From Gillisia lutea (lineage in GTDB: Bacteria; Bacteroidota; Bacteroidia; Flavobacteriales; Flavobacteriaceae), in contig NZ_JAKGTH010000008.1 in NCBI RefSeq assembly GCF_021568705.1, positions 424,289 to 488,288 of the forward strand: a stretch of 64,000 nt of DNA, written 5' to 3'. Below are positions 35,130 to 44,397 of this stretch, one piece after another (positions within the stretch are counted from its first letter, which is position 1; every line of letters starts with the position of its first letter). The notes under the pieces are model-generated. The model had not been told where the DNA came from. It did no database searches and saw only the letters and a program-made list of their open reading frames with translations. The translations under genes and the position numbers were made by a program.

Positions 35130-36671
35130 TTACAAAGGAATGTTCCCGTGTTTTCTATCGGCTCTTAAAACCGTTTTATTTTCAAGCATACTAAACGCCT
35201 TTAATAACTTCTTCCTGGTATCTCTAGGCATTATTACCTCATCTATAAATCCGCGTTGCGCCGCTTCAAAAGGATTAGCGAACTTTTCAGCATATTCTGC
35301 TTCCTTTTCTGATAATTTCAACTCCGGATTTTCAGCTTCCTGTATCTCTTTTCTGAAGATAATCTCACTGGCGCCTTTTGCTCCCATCACTGCTATTTCT
35401 GCCGTAGGCCATGCAAAATTCAGGTCGGCTCCTATATGTTTGGAATTCATTACATCATAGGCCCCACCATAAGCTTTTCGGGTAATAACTGTTACTCTTG
35501 GTACCGTAGCTTCACTTAACGCATATAATAATTTAGCACCATGTAGAATGATCCCATCCCACTCCTGATCGGTTCCGGGTAAGAAACCTGGTACATCTAC
35601 CAGAACTAGTAAAGGAATATTGAAACAATCGCAAAACCTAGTAAATCTGGCTGCTTTTTTCGATGAATTTACATCGAGAACTCCGGCCAAACTGCTGGGC
35701 TGATTGGCAACAATCCCAATACTTCTTCCTCCTAATCTTGCAAAACCGACGATAATATTATCGGCATAATCTTTATGAATCTCAAAGAAAGAATCTTCAT
35801 CTATAATCCCTTTGATAACTGTATGCATATCATAAGGCTTATTCGAACTATCAGGTACAATACTATCCAGTTGCTCGCGAACCTCATCGTTAAGTTCGTA
35901 ATTTAACTTTTTAGGGGTTTCCTTATTGTTCTGCGGAAGATAGCTCATCAACTTCTTGATATCTTCCAAACAAGTGATATCATTATAGGAAGTTATATGT
36001 GTTACACCCGATTTAGTAGAATGAGTACTGGCTCCTCCCAATTCTTCTGAAGTAACCTCTTCATTAGTTACGGTCTTCACCACATTAGGTCCGGTTACAA
36101 ACATGTAACTAGTGTCCTGTACCATTAAAGTAAAATCTGTCATGGCTGGAGAATACACTGCTCCCCCAGCACAGGGGCCCATAATTGCTGAAATTTGGGG
36201 AATCACTCCTGAAGCCTGTGCATTTCTGTAGAAGATATCAGCATAACCACCTAAAGAGCGTACTCCTTCCTGAATTCTGGCGCCCCCTGAATCATTCAAA
36301 CCTATAATTGGTGCCCCAACCTTCATGGCATGGTCCATTACCTTACATATCTTTTCAGCATGAGTTTCAGAAAGAGCACCCCCAAAAACGGTGAAATCCT
36401 GTGCAAATACATATACCAATCGCCCATTAATGGTTCCATAGCCGGTTACCACTCCATCTCCATAGAACTTTTGCTTCTCCATCCCAAAATCGGTGGTCCT
36501 GTGAGTCACCAGAATTCCAATTTCTTCAAAAGAACCCTCATCTAAAAGATAATCTACACGCTCTCTTGCGGTAAGTTTCTTCTTCTCATGTTGTTTTTCA
36601 ATGCGCTTTTCTCCTCCCCCTAAATGGGCTTGAGCAATTTTATCTTGTAATTTCTCTATATTTTGGCTCAT
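35130..36671 (-). CDS. Acyl-CoA carboxylase carboxyltransferase (beta) subunit
   Basis: The 513-aa protein has both carboxyltransferase halves: the N-terminal half with [42 protein letters not shown] and [17 protein letters not shown], and the C-terminal half with [27 protein letters not shown] and [18 protein letters not shown]. This is the propionyl/methylmalonyl-type beta subunit, which transfers CO2 from biotin to propionyl- or acetyl-CoA. It is the third gene of an operon behind the biotin carboxylase and biotin carrier genes. Propionyl-CoA is the usual substrate in this family, inferred here. Confidence 0.95.
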   Translation of the reverse strand: MSQNIEKLQDKIAQAHLGGGEKRIEKQHEKKKLTARERVDYLLDEGSFEEIGILVTHRTTDFGMEKQKFYGDGVVTGYGTINGRLVYVFAQDFTVFGGALSETHAEKICKVMDHAMKVGAPIIGLNDSGGARIQEGVRSLGGYADIFYRNAQASGVIPQISAIMGPCAGGAVYSPAMTDFTLMVQDTSYMFVTGPNVVKTVTNEEVTSEELGGASTHSTKSGVTHITSYNDITCLEDIKKLMSYLPQNNKETPKKLNYELNDEVREQLDSIVPDSSNKPYDMHTVIKGIIDEDSFFEIHKDYADNIIVGFARLGGRSIGIVANQPSSLAGVLDVNSSKKAARFTRFCDCFNIPLLVLVDVPGFLPGTDQEWDGIILHGAKLLYALSEATVPRVTVITRKAYGGAYDVMNSKHIGADLNFAWPTAEIAVMGAKGASEIIFRKEIQEAENPELKLSEKEAEYAEKFANPFEAAQRGFIDEVIMPRDTRKKLLKAFSMLENKTVLRADRKHGNIPL

Positions 36672-36747
36672 TATTTATAGTAGTTTACATTGAAAATGCC
36701 TTTTAAAGCTTAGCATTTTTAATGAATATATTTTAAATGAAATAGCT

Positions 36748-38193
36748 TTAGTTATTATTTGGGAGTCTCACTAGTTGTTGATCTTTAAGATATTGTTTCA
36801 AAGCAATTAGACCTGCTAACTTAGCTTCTTCCTCGAACTTAGATTCCAATTTTTCGGCAGAATAATAATTCTTTACAAAATGGGTATCAAAGTTTCCGGT
36901 TCTAAAAGCCTCATGTTCAAAAACGAATTTTCCAAAAGGAAGTGTAGTCATCACTCCTTTCACCTCATAATTATCTATGGCATCTATCATGAGTTGCATT
37001 GCTTCTTCTCGCGTCTTTCCATAGGTGATAAGTTTAGATAACATAGGGTCGTAATAAATAGGAACTTCCATTCCTTCTTCAAAACCATCATCTACTCGAA
37101 TTCCTTCACCTTTCGGACTGCTATATCTTTCCAAAGTCCCTACGCTCGGCATAAAATCGGCAATTGGATCTTCAGCATATACTCTTAGTTCTAAGGCATG
37201 CCCCTTTATTTGAAGGTCTTCTTGTGAAAACGAAAGCTGCTCGCCTCTTGCTACTTTAATTTGTTGTTCTACCAAGTCTATTCCCGTAATAAGTTCGGTA
37301 ACTGGATGTTCTACCTGGAGTCTGGTATTCATCTCCAAAAAGTAGAAATTCTTATTCTCATCCATTAAAAACTCGACAGTCCCGGTTCCCACATAATCAC
37401 AGGCTTCAGCAACCTTTATAGCTGCTTCCCCCATCTTTGCTCTCAACTCTTCGGTTAAGATCACTGAAGGAGCTTCTTCTACCACCTTTTGATGACGACG
37501 TTGAATACTGCATTCACGTTCAAACAGATGAACGATGTTTCCATGGGTATCTGCCAACACCTGTATTTCTATATGTCTTGGAGAGCCCACATATTTTTCA
37601 ATGAATACCGAACCGTCACCAAAAGCAGATTCTGCTTCACTGATGGCTCTTTTCATTTGATCTGCCAGCTCTTTTTCCTTTTCTACTACTCTCATCCCTT
37701 TTCCTCCCCCACCAGCAGAGGCTTTAATAAGAATTGGAAAACCTATTTCCTTTGCAATTTTTAGCGCCTTGTCTACATCCGTAATCGCCTCATCAATTCC
37801 GGGAACCATCGGGATATCATATTTCTTTACTGCATCTTTGGCAGCAAGCTTACTTCCCATAATACGTATGGCCTTAGAACCCGGGCCGATAAAGGTAATC
37901 CCATTCTTTTCTACTTCCTCGGCAAAATCGGCATTCTCACTTAAAAACCCATATCCGGGGTGAATACCATCTACATCTAACTCTTTTGCCACTTTAATGA
38001 TCTTGCTACCTACCAGGTAAGATTCATTAGAAGGTGCTTCTCCAATACATACCGCCTCATCGGCATATTTTACATGAGGAGAATTCCTATCGGCCTTTGA
38101 AAAAACCGCCACTGTTTTGATTCCCATCTTTCGGGCAGTTTTCATCACCCTTAATGCGATCTCTCCACGATTGGCTATTAATATTTTTTTCAT
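36748..38193 (-). CDS. accC: Biotin carboxylase subunit of an acyl-CoA carboxylase
   Basis: The 481-aa protein has the three biotin carboxylase parts: N-terminal KKILIANRGEIALRVMKTARK, the ATP-grasp domain with the Gly-rich loop KASAGGGGKGMRVV and ERECSIQRRHQKVVEEAPS, and the catalytic EMNTRLQVEHPVTELITGIDLV. The C-terminal domain contains ALELRVYAEDP. It carboxylates biotin on the carrier encoded just upstream, using ATP and bicarbonate. It belongs to the same minus-strand operon as the carboxyltransferase, 76 nt apart. The symbol is by family; it may be a propionyl-CoA carboxylase alpha part. Confidence 0.93.
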   Translation of the reverse strand: MKKILIANRGEIALRVMKTARKMGIKTVAVFSKADRNSPHVKYADEAVCIGEAPSNESYLVGSKIIKVAKELDVDGIHPGYGFLSENADFAEEVEKNGITFIGPGSKAIRIMGSKLAAKDAVKKYDIPMVPGIDEAITDVDKALKIAKEIGFPILIKASAGGGGKGMRVVEKEKELADQMKRAISEAESAFGDGSVFIEKYVGSPRHIEIQVLADTHGNIVHLFERECSIQRRHQKVVEEAPSVILTEELRAKMGEAAIKVAEACDYVGTGTVEFLMDENKNFYFLEMNTRLQVEHPVTELITGIDLVEQQIKVARGEQLSFSQEDLQIKGHALELRVYAEDPIADFMPSVGTLERYSSPKGEGIRVDDGFEEGMEVPIYYDPMLSKLITYGKTREEAMQLMIDAIDNYEVKGVMTTLPFGKFVFEHEAFRTGNFDTHFVKNYYSAEKLESKFEEEAKLAGLIALKQYLKDQQLVRLPNNN

Positions 38194-38270
38194 TTGAACT
38201 ATTTTATATGATCCACTTCAGAAGTGAAATTTCGTCTAATTTATATTTGTAGTTAAAAATTGATATGAAC

Positions 38271-38756
38271 CTATTCTAACTCTATCAATAACTGATTTTT
38301 TTCTACCGTTTGACCTTTCTCAACATGAATTGCTTTTATAACGCCATCTCCCGGAGCGGTAAGAGTGTTTTCCATTTTCATGGCCTCTAATACTAAAAGA
38401 TAATCTCCTTCTTTAACGCTATCTCCTTCTTTAACCAAAACGTCTAAGATAAGCCCGGGCATAGGAGCTTTAATATCATTCATTACCTGCGCTGAGCCTA
38501 AGGACAATCCCATTTCTTCAATTAATAAATCCAGTTCGTTGGAAATATTTACCTCATAAATATTGGAATTGATCTTTACTGAATAGGTTTTTTTGAGAAA
38601 GTTGGAACTTAGAATCTCTAATTTAAAAGATCGATCGTTCTGTAATATGTGGAAGGAAGATGCTGAAAGTTGTTGTGAATCTATATTAGTGATCTCCTCT
38701 TTGTTGAATTCATATTCAAAAGTGTCGTTCACCTTAACCTTATATTTGTTTTCCAT
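38271..38756 (-). CDS. Biotin carboxyl carrier-type protein
   Basis: The 161-aa protein ends in a biotinyl domain with APMPGLILDVLVKEGDSVKEGD and the biotinylation motif LEAMKMENTL (Lys near residue 127). Residues 1-85 form a beta-rich N-terminal region of the type found in acyl-CoA carboxylase carriers. Biotin ligase attaches biotin to the Lys between the two Met. It is the first gene of the operon, 77 nt before the biotin carboxylase. Confidence 0.92.
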   Translation of the reverse strand: MENKYKVKVNDTFEYEFNKEEITNIDSQQLSASSFHILQNDRSFKLEILSSNFLKKTYSVKINSNIYEVNISNELDLLIEEMGLSLGSAQVMNDIKAPMPGLILDVLVKEGDSVKEGDYLLVLEAMKMENTLTAPGDGVIKAIHVEKGQTVEKNQLLIELE

Positions 38757-38850
38757 AATTGCTTGTTTGAAAGCCTGTTTTTTAGAGAATGTTGTAAATA
38801 TAAAAAAATACTGTTGCTTTTATTAAGATTCTACTAATGATATTAATAAG

Positions 38851-38904
38851 AAAAGACCCAAGCTTCGGTTGCAGAATGATATCTGTTTCCAAATCTTGGG
38901 TCTT
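38851..38904 (-). terminator. Terminator after the MBL-rhodanese gene
   Basis: AAGACCCAAG pairs with CTTGGGTCTT across a 32-nt loop that itself holds a small CAGA/TCTG hairpin. On the minus strand TTTT follows. It lies 27 nt after the MBL-rhodanese stop. Confidence 0.55.
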
Positions 38905-38930
38905 ATTAAAATTTATAAGAACTGCCTTTC

Positions 38931-40274
38931 TTAAGCTTCGCTAAAGTCTTTTATAGCATCGCTAAGATCAAAGACCTTCACATCTTTAAGTTTATTCTCT
39001 AAAATACTGCTTCCTGCTGCCGATCTATAACCTCCGGCACAGTGTACCACTACCGGTTTTGATGTTGGAATCTTTTCAGCATTATCGCGAAGTTCATTAA
39101 GTGGGATAGCAATTGCATCATCAAAGATCTTCCCTTCTGCTACTTCTCCATTATTTCTGATATCCACAATGGTATAATTATCCTTGTTTTGTTTGAAATC
39201 GTCTAAATGGAATTCATCCGACTTTACAGAAACTTCTTCAGATAATGTTACTACTGCTTTTAATTGCTTTTCATATCCAATTTTAGCAATTCTCTCTAAA
39301 AGTTCTTCTGCCTGAGAAATACTATCAACTACAAGATAGAAAGCTTCTTTCGGCTCGATGATAGCACCCAACCAAGTTTCAAATTTCTGAGTTGGCGTAG
39401 TTGCCATAATGTTAATGGAATTTGGTAAATGTCCATTCTTATAAGCTTCTCCACTTCGCGTATCTACCACAGTAATACCAGCTTCTACCTCTTTCACCAA
39501 GAGTTGCATTTTTACGCCGGCTTTAGCCACCTGAACATTTGCTGCTCCCGCCTTGTTTAGATCTACATCAAAACCAAAGTAAGCAGGAATGAACGGCTGA
39601 TCTTTCAAAATCTCCTCTACAAATTGCTCTTCAGTTTGTTTTTTAAAGGCCCAGTTCCCTACACGCTCATTTCCTAAGGTACTAAAAGAATCGGTGCTCA
39701 TGTTCTTACCACAAAGTGAACCAGCCCCGTGTGCAGGATATACTAGCGTAACATCTGGTAAATGATTGTATTTATTTTGCATGGTGTTGTACATTTCTTT
39801 AGCTAACTCTACTCGTTTAGCCGTCATGTTCCCCACACTTTCACGTAGATCTGGTCTTCCCACATCTCCAATAAATAAGGTGTCACCTGTAAAAACAGCT
39901 GTTTTACCTTCTGCCTCAGCAACTACACTAATACTATCTGGAGAATGTCCCGGAGTATTAATAGCGCTAAATGTTATATTCCCCATTTGCAGGGTATCTC
40001 CATCATCAAAAGCTTCATGTTTATAATCGGCTCCCAATAATTTACTTACATAAATCTTTGCTCCTGTTTGCTCACTTATTTGTAAATGGCTACTTACAAA
40101 ATCTGCATGCGGATGCGTTTCAAAAACTGCAACAATTTTAGCATCTTCCTCTTCGGCATATTCATAATATTGCATAGGGTTTCTACTTGGGTCTACAAGT
40201 GCCATTTTACCCTCACTAACAATTGCGTAGGAATAATGTGCTAATGGAGCGTCATTGAACTGTTTTATTTTCAT
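38931..40274 (-). CDS. MBL-fold metallo-hydrolase with two rhodanese domains
   Basis: The 447-aa protein has an N-terminal metallo-beta-lactamase fold (1-230) with ETHPHADFVSSHL, GHSPDSISVV and FTGDTLFIGDVGRPD, as in persulfide dioxygenases. Two rhodanese domains follow. The second carries the catalytic Cys in VVVHCAGGYRSA; the first (about 265-345) has Asp in the equivalent position (FYLVVDSISQ) and should be inactive. Family members oxidise glutathione or other persulfides to sulfite and move sulfane sulfur. It lies 26 nt after the sterol desaturase-like gene on the same strand. Confidence 0.93.
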   Translation of the reverse strand: MKIKQFNDAPLAHYSYAIVSEGKMALVDPSRNPMQYYEYAEEEDAKIVAVFETHPHADFVSSHLQISEQTGAKIYVSKLLGADYKHEAFDDGDTLQMGNITFSAINTPGHSPDSISVVAEAEGKTAVFTGDTLFIGDVGRPDLRESVGNMTAKRVELAKEMYNTMQNKYNHLPDVTLVYPAHGAGSLCGKNMSTDSFSTLGNERVGNWAFKKQTEEQFVEEILKDQPFIPAYFGFDVDLNKAGAANVQVAKAGVKMQLLVKEVEAGITVVDTRSGEAYKNGHLPNSINIMATTPTQKFETWLGAIIEPKEAFYLVVDSISQAEELLERIAKIGYEKQLKAVVTLSEEVSVKSDEFHLDDFKQNKDNYTIVDIRNNGEVAEGKIFDDAIAIPLNELRDNAEKIPTSKPVVVHCAGGYRSAAGSSILENKLKDVKVFDLSDAIKDFSEA

Positions 40275-40300
40275 TGTACTACGTTTTTAATATTCTTAAA

Positions 40301-41179
40301 TTATTTATTATTCTTTTTAAAAGGAAACACCAACTGGTTTCCAAAATCTTCAGGAAAATCTTCATCCCCCTGAAAGCCTATTTCTATATTTTTTCCATTC
40401 TTCGGAATATAGGCAGTTCCGAAGAGGTAATCCCAAATACTTAAAGTTAATCCGAAGTTCATCCCTTGAGGATGCTCGGCAGGTAATTCTTTTGAATGAT
40501 GCCAGATATGCATTTTAGGGTTATTGAAAATATACCCGAAAATTCCATAGTTCCAGCCCACATTGGCGTGATTTAAATGTCCAACAAAAACTGCGAACAT
40601 ATGTACTATAAAGAATTCCTGAATTCCGAAACCAATCATCGCTAAAGGAACATATTGCACCGTTTTATAAATAATGGTTTCCATAAAATGAAACCTGAAC
40701 TGAGCTGCAAACCCCATTTCCTTCACGCTATGATGAATTTTATGGAATTCCCACAACCAACTTCTTTTATGCAATTGCCTGTGTACGTTCCACTGAATGA
40801 AATCGGCTATTACAAACATAATTAGCAGTTGTGTCCAAACCGGAAAGCTTTGCACCTCAAAGGCTACAATGTTTTCAATGCCGAAGAGCGATAAAAAATC
40901 GTTGAACAATTCTACCCCAACATTGGAAAGTGCATTGTACCCTATTAAAGAGAACAAGAAAAAATTAAAAAGGATATAGAAAGAATCCAGCCAGAAGCCT
41001 TTTCGGAAGACCCCTTGCTTCCTGCGCCAGGGAAGAAGGATTTCCAAGCTCCAAACCAATAAAGACAAACCGATAAGCCAGTACAGATAATTATTCCATG
41101 CAGGGCTTGTTATTTCGGTAACCAGATAATTAAAATATCCGGTAAATGAATCTTGTATGATCTTTAAATACTTTTCCAA
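40301..41179 (-). CDS. Sterol desaturase / fatty acid hydroxylase superfamily membrane protein
   Basis: The 292-aa protein has four or five membrane helices and the His-rich di-iron motifs HRQLHKRSWLWEFHKIHHS (HxxxH and HxxHH) and HIWHHSKE (HxxHH type). It would hydroxylate or desaturate a lipid or other hydrophobic molecule. The start is the TTG at 41179: a TAG is directly upstream in frame and no ATG is near. It is first in the operon with the MBL-rhodanese gene, a common pairing in Bacteroidota, although the link to sulfur is unexplained. Confidence 0.9.
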   Translation of the reverse strand: MEKYLKIIQDSFTGYFNYLVTEITSPAWNNYLYWLIGLSLLVWSLEILLPWRRKQGVFRKGFWLDSFYILFNFFLFSLIGYNALSNVGVELFNDFLSLFGIENIVAFEVQSFPVWTQLLIMFVIADFIQWNVHRQLHKRSWLWEFHKIHHSVKEMGFAAQFRFHFMETIIYKTVQYVPLAMIGFGIQEFFIVHMFAVFVGHLNHANVGWNYGIFGYIFNNPKMHIWHHSKELPAEHPQGMNFGLTLSIWDYLFGTAYIPKNGKNIEIGFQGDEDFPEDFGNQLVFPFKKNNK

Positions 41180-41200
41180 CTATTTTCAAGTTTACAGGGG

Positions 41201-41244
41201 CAAAAATACACATTCCCTCCACTTAGTGCAGTAACAATTGTTAC
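41201..41244 (-). promoter_or_regulatory. Operator palindrome and promoter of the sterol desaturase/MBL-rhodanese operon
   Basis: GTAACAATTGTTAC at 41231-41244 is a perfect 14-bp palindrome, with flanks giving CAGTAACAATTGTTACAG. On the minus strand TATTTTTG at 41201-41208 is an exact TAnnTTTG box, 22 nt before the TTG start. The palindrome centre lies 36.5 bp from the TTTG end, the same as at the YeeE/YedE promoter, near -43 from the predicted start site. Confidence 0.68.
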
Positions 41245-41390
41245 AGATGTTAATTTTCAGATAATCTTCATTTTAATCCACACTGTAAGGGAGATTTTCA
41301 TTGCACATTAAATCCATTCTAACTTAACATTTTTTTTCAACCTTAATGTTAGAGGTCGTTAAAGCCTCCCTTTATTAATTAGTCGCTTAT

Positions 41391-41398
41391 TAATTTTG
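41391..41398 (+). promoter_or_regulatory. TAnnTTTG box ahead of the aldo/keto reductase gene
   Basis: TAATTTTG matches the -7 consensus 27 nt before the ATG at 41425. No TTTG is seen at the -33 distance. Confidence 0.42.
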
Positions 41399-41424
41399 TA
41401 ATTCAATTAAATGAAAAGAAAATT

Positions 41425-42414
41425 ATGAGCAATAAGAAATTGAAACTGAAGAATGACCTGGCGTTAGGCGGGGTTGCGATGGGAAACGGATTTGAAGTTG
41501 TAAGCGATAAAAGAGCCCAACAAACTCTTGAAACCGCTTGGGATTCTGGGATTAGACATTTCGATACCTCACCATGGTATGGGTTAGGTCTTAGTGAACG
41601 CCGATTTGGGCATTTTCTACATAATAAGAATAGAGAAGATTACGTGCTGTCTACAAAAGTAGGACGTCTATTTACAGCCACCAACAACATTCCTAAAACC
41701 CAATGGGTAAAACCATCTCCTTTCGATTATAAATATGACTATTCCGCTTCTGGAGTAAGACGTTCTATTGAAGACAGTTTGCAGCGAATGGGAGTAGAAA
41801 GCATAGATTATGTTTTTATCCATGATCTTTCTCCAGATAATGATGATTTGGGTGAAGACTGGAAAAGTTATTTTGACACTGCTGCCAAAGGTGCGATGCC
41901 TGAATTAAGTAAAATGAGAGATGAAGGCCTTATTAAAGGATGGGGATTGGGAGTAAATACCATAGATCCTATCTTAAAAACAATTGAGGTGGCCGACCCT
42001 GATCTATTTCTGTCGGCAATTCAATATTCAATGGTGAAACATAAGGATTCTATAGATAGATTATTTCCCGTAATTGAAAAACATGAAATTCCTCTAATAG
42101 TAGCGGCGCCATTTAATGCCGGATTACTTGCCGGCCAGGGCAGGTTCAATTATCAGGGACAAATGCCTGCCGAGATCAAGGAACGTTATCAAGAAATTAA
42201 AAATATTGCCGAGGCTCACAAAGTAGATCTTAGTAAAGCCTCAATGCAATTCTCTGCAGCACCTGATTGTGTAGACACCTTATTAACAGGAGCGAGTCGT
42301 CCCAGTCAGGTAAAAGAAAATGTCAATTTTAAAGAGGTGCAAATTCCCACCGATTTTTGGGCTGAATTAAAAAGTGAAGGCCTTATAGATAAAAGAGCTG
42401 CAGAACCAAAATAG
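41425..42414 (+). CDS. Aldo/keto reductase, aldose 1-dehydrogenase-like
   Basis: The 329-aa protein has the aldo/keto reductase barrel: LALGGVAMGNG, WDSGIRHFDTSPWYGLGLSE (catalytic Asp and Tyr), LSTKVGR (catalytic Lys) and YVFIHDL (catalytic His). It resembles the D-threo-aldose/L-fucose 1-dehydrogenase branch, which oxidises sugars with NAD(P). Substrate inferred only from similarity. It is monocistronic, with its own promoter box and terminator, and divergent from the sterol desaturase operon. Confidence 0.9.
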   Translation: MSNKKLKLKNDLALGGVAMGNGFEVVSDKRAQQTLETAWDSGIRHFDTSPWYGLGLSERRFGHFLHNKNREDYVLSTKVGRLFTATNNIPKTQWVKPSPFDYKYDYSASGVRRSIEDSLQRMGVESIDYVFIHDLSPDNDDLGEDWKSYFDTAAKGAMPELSKMRDEGLIKGWGLGVNTIDPILKTIEVADPDLFLSAIQYSMVKHKDSIDRLFPVIEKHEIPLIVAAPFNAGLLAGQGRFNYQGQMPAEIKERYQEIKNIAEAHKVDLSKASMQFSAAPDCVDTLLTGASRPSQVKENVNFKEVQIPTDFWAELKSEGLIDKRAAEPK

Positions 42415-42422
42415 TGTTCATC

Positions 42423-42458
42423 ATTAAAAGCCTCGGAATACCGAGGCTTTTAATTTTT
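42423..42458. terminator. Terminator between the aldo/keto reductase and secreted hydrolase genes
   Basis: AAAAGCCTCGG pairs with CCGAGGCTTTT over AATA, followed by TAATTTTT. It lies just after the reductase stop between convergent genes. Confidence 0.85.
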
Positions 42459-42513
42459 ACAGACTAATAACTTTCTCATTTCCAAATAACAGAGTCTTAT
42501 ACAAAAAAAATCC

Positions 42514-44274
42514 TCAATAGGTATTTTTTTCCATGGGAGCCACTTCATCACTAAAAATCTTATATAAGATAGGATCTTTTAAGACTTCTGAAATAAGAGC
42601 GGGTTTTCCGTCTAGTAATACCTGATCGTTGACAAACCTTATCCCATGGCTATAATCTACATACCAATCAACATGCCCACTATAAACAGGTTGTATGGGG
42701 CATCCATCTAATTTATGCCATCCGTATATAACCACTTTATCGGGATTATTTAATAATCTATTTGATAGAATTACATCCTTTTTAATCCCCGCAACAAGCT
42801 TCCCTCTTTTCGCCCCGGTCTCTTTAAATTGCTTTTCTATTTGTGCATTATGCTCCATGAATTTGCTTACCAATTCATTTTCATTACCCTTTGGAATATA
42901 ATTAAATGGACTCAATTTGATGGGAGCCATTTTATAGATATGATCGCTTAGTTTGGCCGTAATAAGAGAAGCGCCAAACAAATTTGCCAACTTTTGAGCA
43001 GTATGTGGATTCATAGGTATCCTACAAAAATCTGTATTACTTCCAACCGATAAATAATCGGGCATAACTTCGTAAGACACTTTATGTACAACATCTTTTG
43101 CATCAATAAAATCCTCTTCAATTGTAATAGTATTTCTCAAAAAGTCGGGAATATTCCCTGATGCTATTGTCTTATATATTTCATTTTCCCGTTCTTCTAG
43201 CGGCACAGATTCTATACGTTTCATAAAAGAAGTACCCGTTTCTGCATTTGTAATTCTTGCAGGAATGTTTAAGCGTCTTATAGGAAGTTTTACAGAATTC
43301 GCTATTAAATGAGCGTATGCCCGCTCACCAAAATAGGAATAGCTTTTCTCCTCATATTTTGTTCCACTTAGCATGCTTTGAATAAAACCATTGCGTTCTA
43401 CCTGAACGGTATGAAAGATCTTATTATCAGGGTTTGTCTTTAAGATAACTTCTATTCTATTACCAGGACTTGTATACCAAATAAGGGAATCATTCTTCTT
43501 CTCTTGAAAATCAAAATTTCTCGAAAGATATTTTTGCAGGAGTTTACTTCGATACCAGGTGCCTCCTGTTGGAGAGACTATTGGCTTACCATTATAAATA
43601 ACGATACTATCGTTATAGGCTAAAGTGCATAAATAGTTGCCTTTGCTAGTCTTTAACCATCTGGTGAGTTTCTCTCCATAGGCAGTATCTTCATATCCAT
43701 AATTGCTATCCAGAAAAGCAACACGCTTAACATCGCTTGGAATTTCATCGACAGCATCCAAGTAACTGAAAATAAATCGACCCCCTCCACTATGACCATT
43801 TAAAACTATTTGTGGATCCCATTTCTGAAAAATGGCTTTTGTATCGTCCACCATTTTTTTTACCTGTTTCTTATAATTCGGAGTCTTTGCTTTCCATGCT
43901 GGCCAACTTTTATAGCTATTCTCCATATAGGCCACAACTATAGTTTTGTCTTCCAGTACATTTCTTAAAAATCGGGTTTGGGCCCCTATATGCTGAATAT
44001 TAAAATGCCAGTCGTCCCCCTCTTTTATTTTCTTACCAATAGTTTGTTCTATGCTGTTTCCATTAGGAAGTGCATAAAAGACCAAAAGTAATTCCTTGTC
44101 TTTCTCAAATCCTTTAATTGGGGTATTTATCAATATGCGCGTTCCGGGTATTAAGTTTTCAATAAGCATTTGCTGTTCCTCGAAATCTTCAGAAATTTTA
44201 AATCCTGGTAAAACCTGAGACCGTGAACCAAAGAAGGTAAAAAGGAGTAGTGTAAAAATGTAGAAAGGTTTCAT
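42514..44274 (-). CDS. Secreted alpha/beta hydrolase fold protein with an unnamed C-terminal domain
   Basis: The 586-aa protein has a signal peptide (KPFYIFTLLLFTFFGSRSQ), an alpha/beta hydrolase-like domain to about 330 with the nucleophile elbow LNGHSGGGRFIF, and a C-terminal domain of about 190 residues. The latter has distinctive conserved-looking blocks: MPDYLSVGSNTDFCRIPMNP, KRGKLVAGIKKDVILSN, VVIYGWHKLDGCPIQP and DWYVDYSHGIRFV. I recall similar tails in uncharacterised secreted proteins but cannot name a family. The ATG at 44274 gives a cleaner signal peptide than the one at 44295. Substrate unknown; esterase or peptidase activity is possible. Confidence 0.7.
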   Translation of the reverse strand: MKPFYIFTLLLFTFFGSRSQVLPGFKISEDFEEQQMLIENLIPGTRILINTPIKGFEKDKELLLVFYALPNGNSIEQTIGKKIKEGDDWHFNIQHIGAQTRFLRNVLEDKTIVVAYMENSYKSWPAWKAKTPNYKKQVKKMVDDTKAIFQKWDPQIVLNGHSGGGRFIFSYLDAVDEIPSDVKRVAFLDSNYGYEDTAYGEKLTRWLKTSKGNYLCTLAYNDSIVIYNGKPIVSPTGGTWYRSKLLQKYLSRNFDFQEKKNDSLIWYTSPGNRIEVILKTNPDNKIFHTVQVERNGFIQSMLSGTKYEEKSYSYFGERAYAHLIANSVKLPIRRLNIPARITNAETGTSFMKRIESVPLEERENEIYKTIASGNIPDFLRNTITIEEDFIDAKDVVHKVSYEVMPDYLSVGSNTDFCRIPMNPHTAQKLANLFGASLITAKLSDHIYKMAPIKLSPFNYIPKGNENELVSKFMEHNAQIEKQFKETGAKRGKLVAGIKKDVILSNRLLNNPDKVVIYGWHKLDGCPIQPVYSGHVDWYVDYSHGIRFVNDQVLLDGKPALISEVLKDPILYKIFSDEVAPMEKNTY

Positions 44275-44397
44275 TGATACTTGAAATTGATCCATACTTT
44301 CAAAGCTAAGTATAATTTAAGAATGTTTAAATATATGCGAAGGTTTAGCACTCCTATACTCGGTTTCAATAATATGTTTTAATCCAATAAAACTGCC

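Noticed and set aside
35113..35460. 115-codon plus-strand ORF
   Set aside because: Antisense to the carboxyltransferase gene, with low-complexity Ser/Phe-rich sequence typical of shadow frames.
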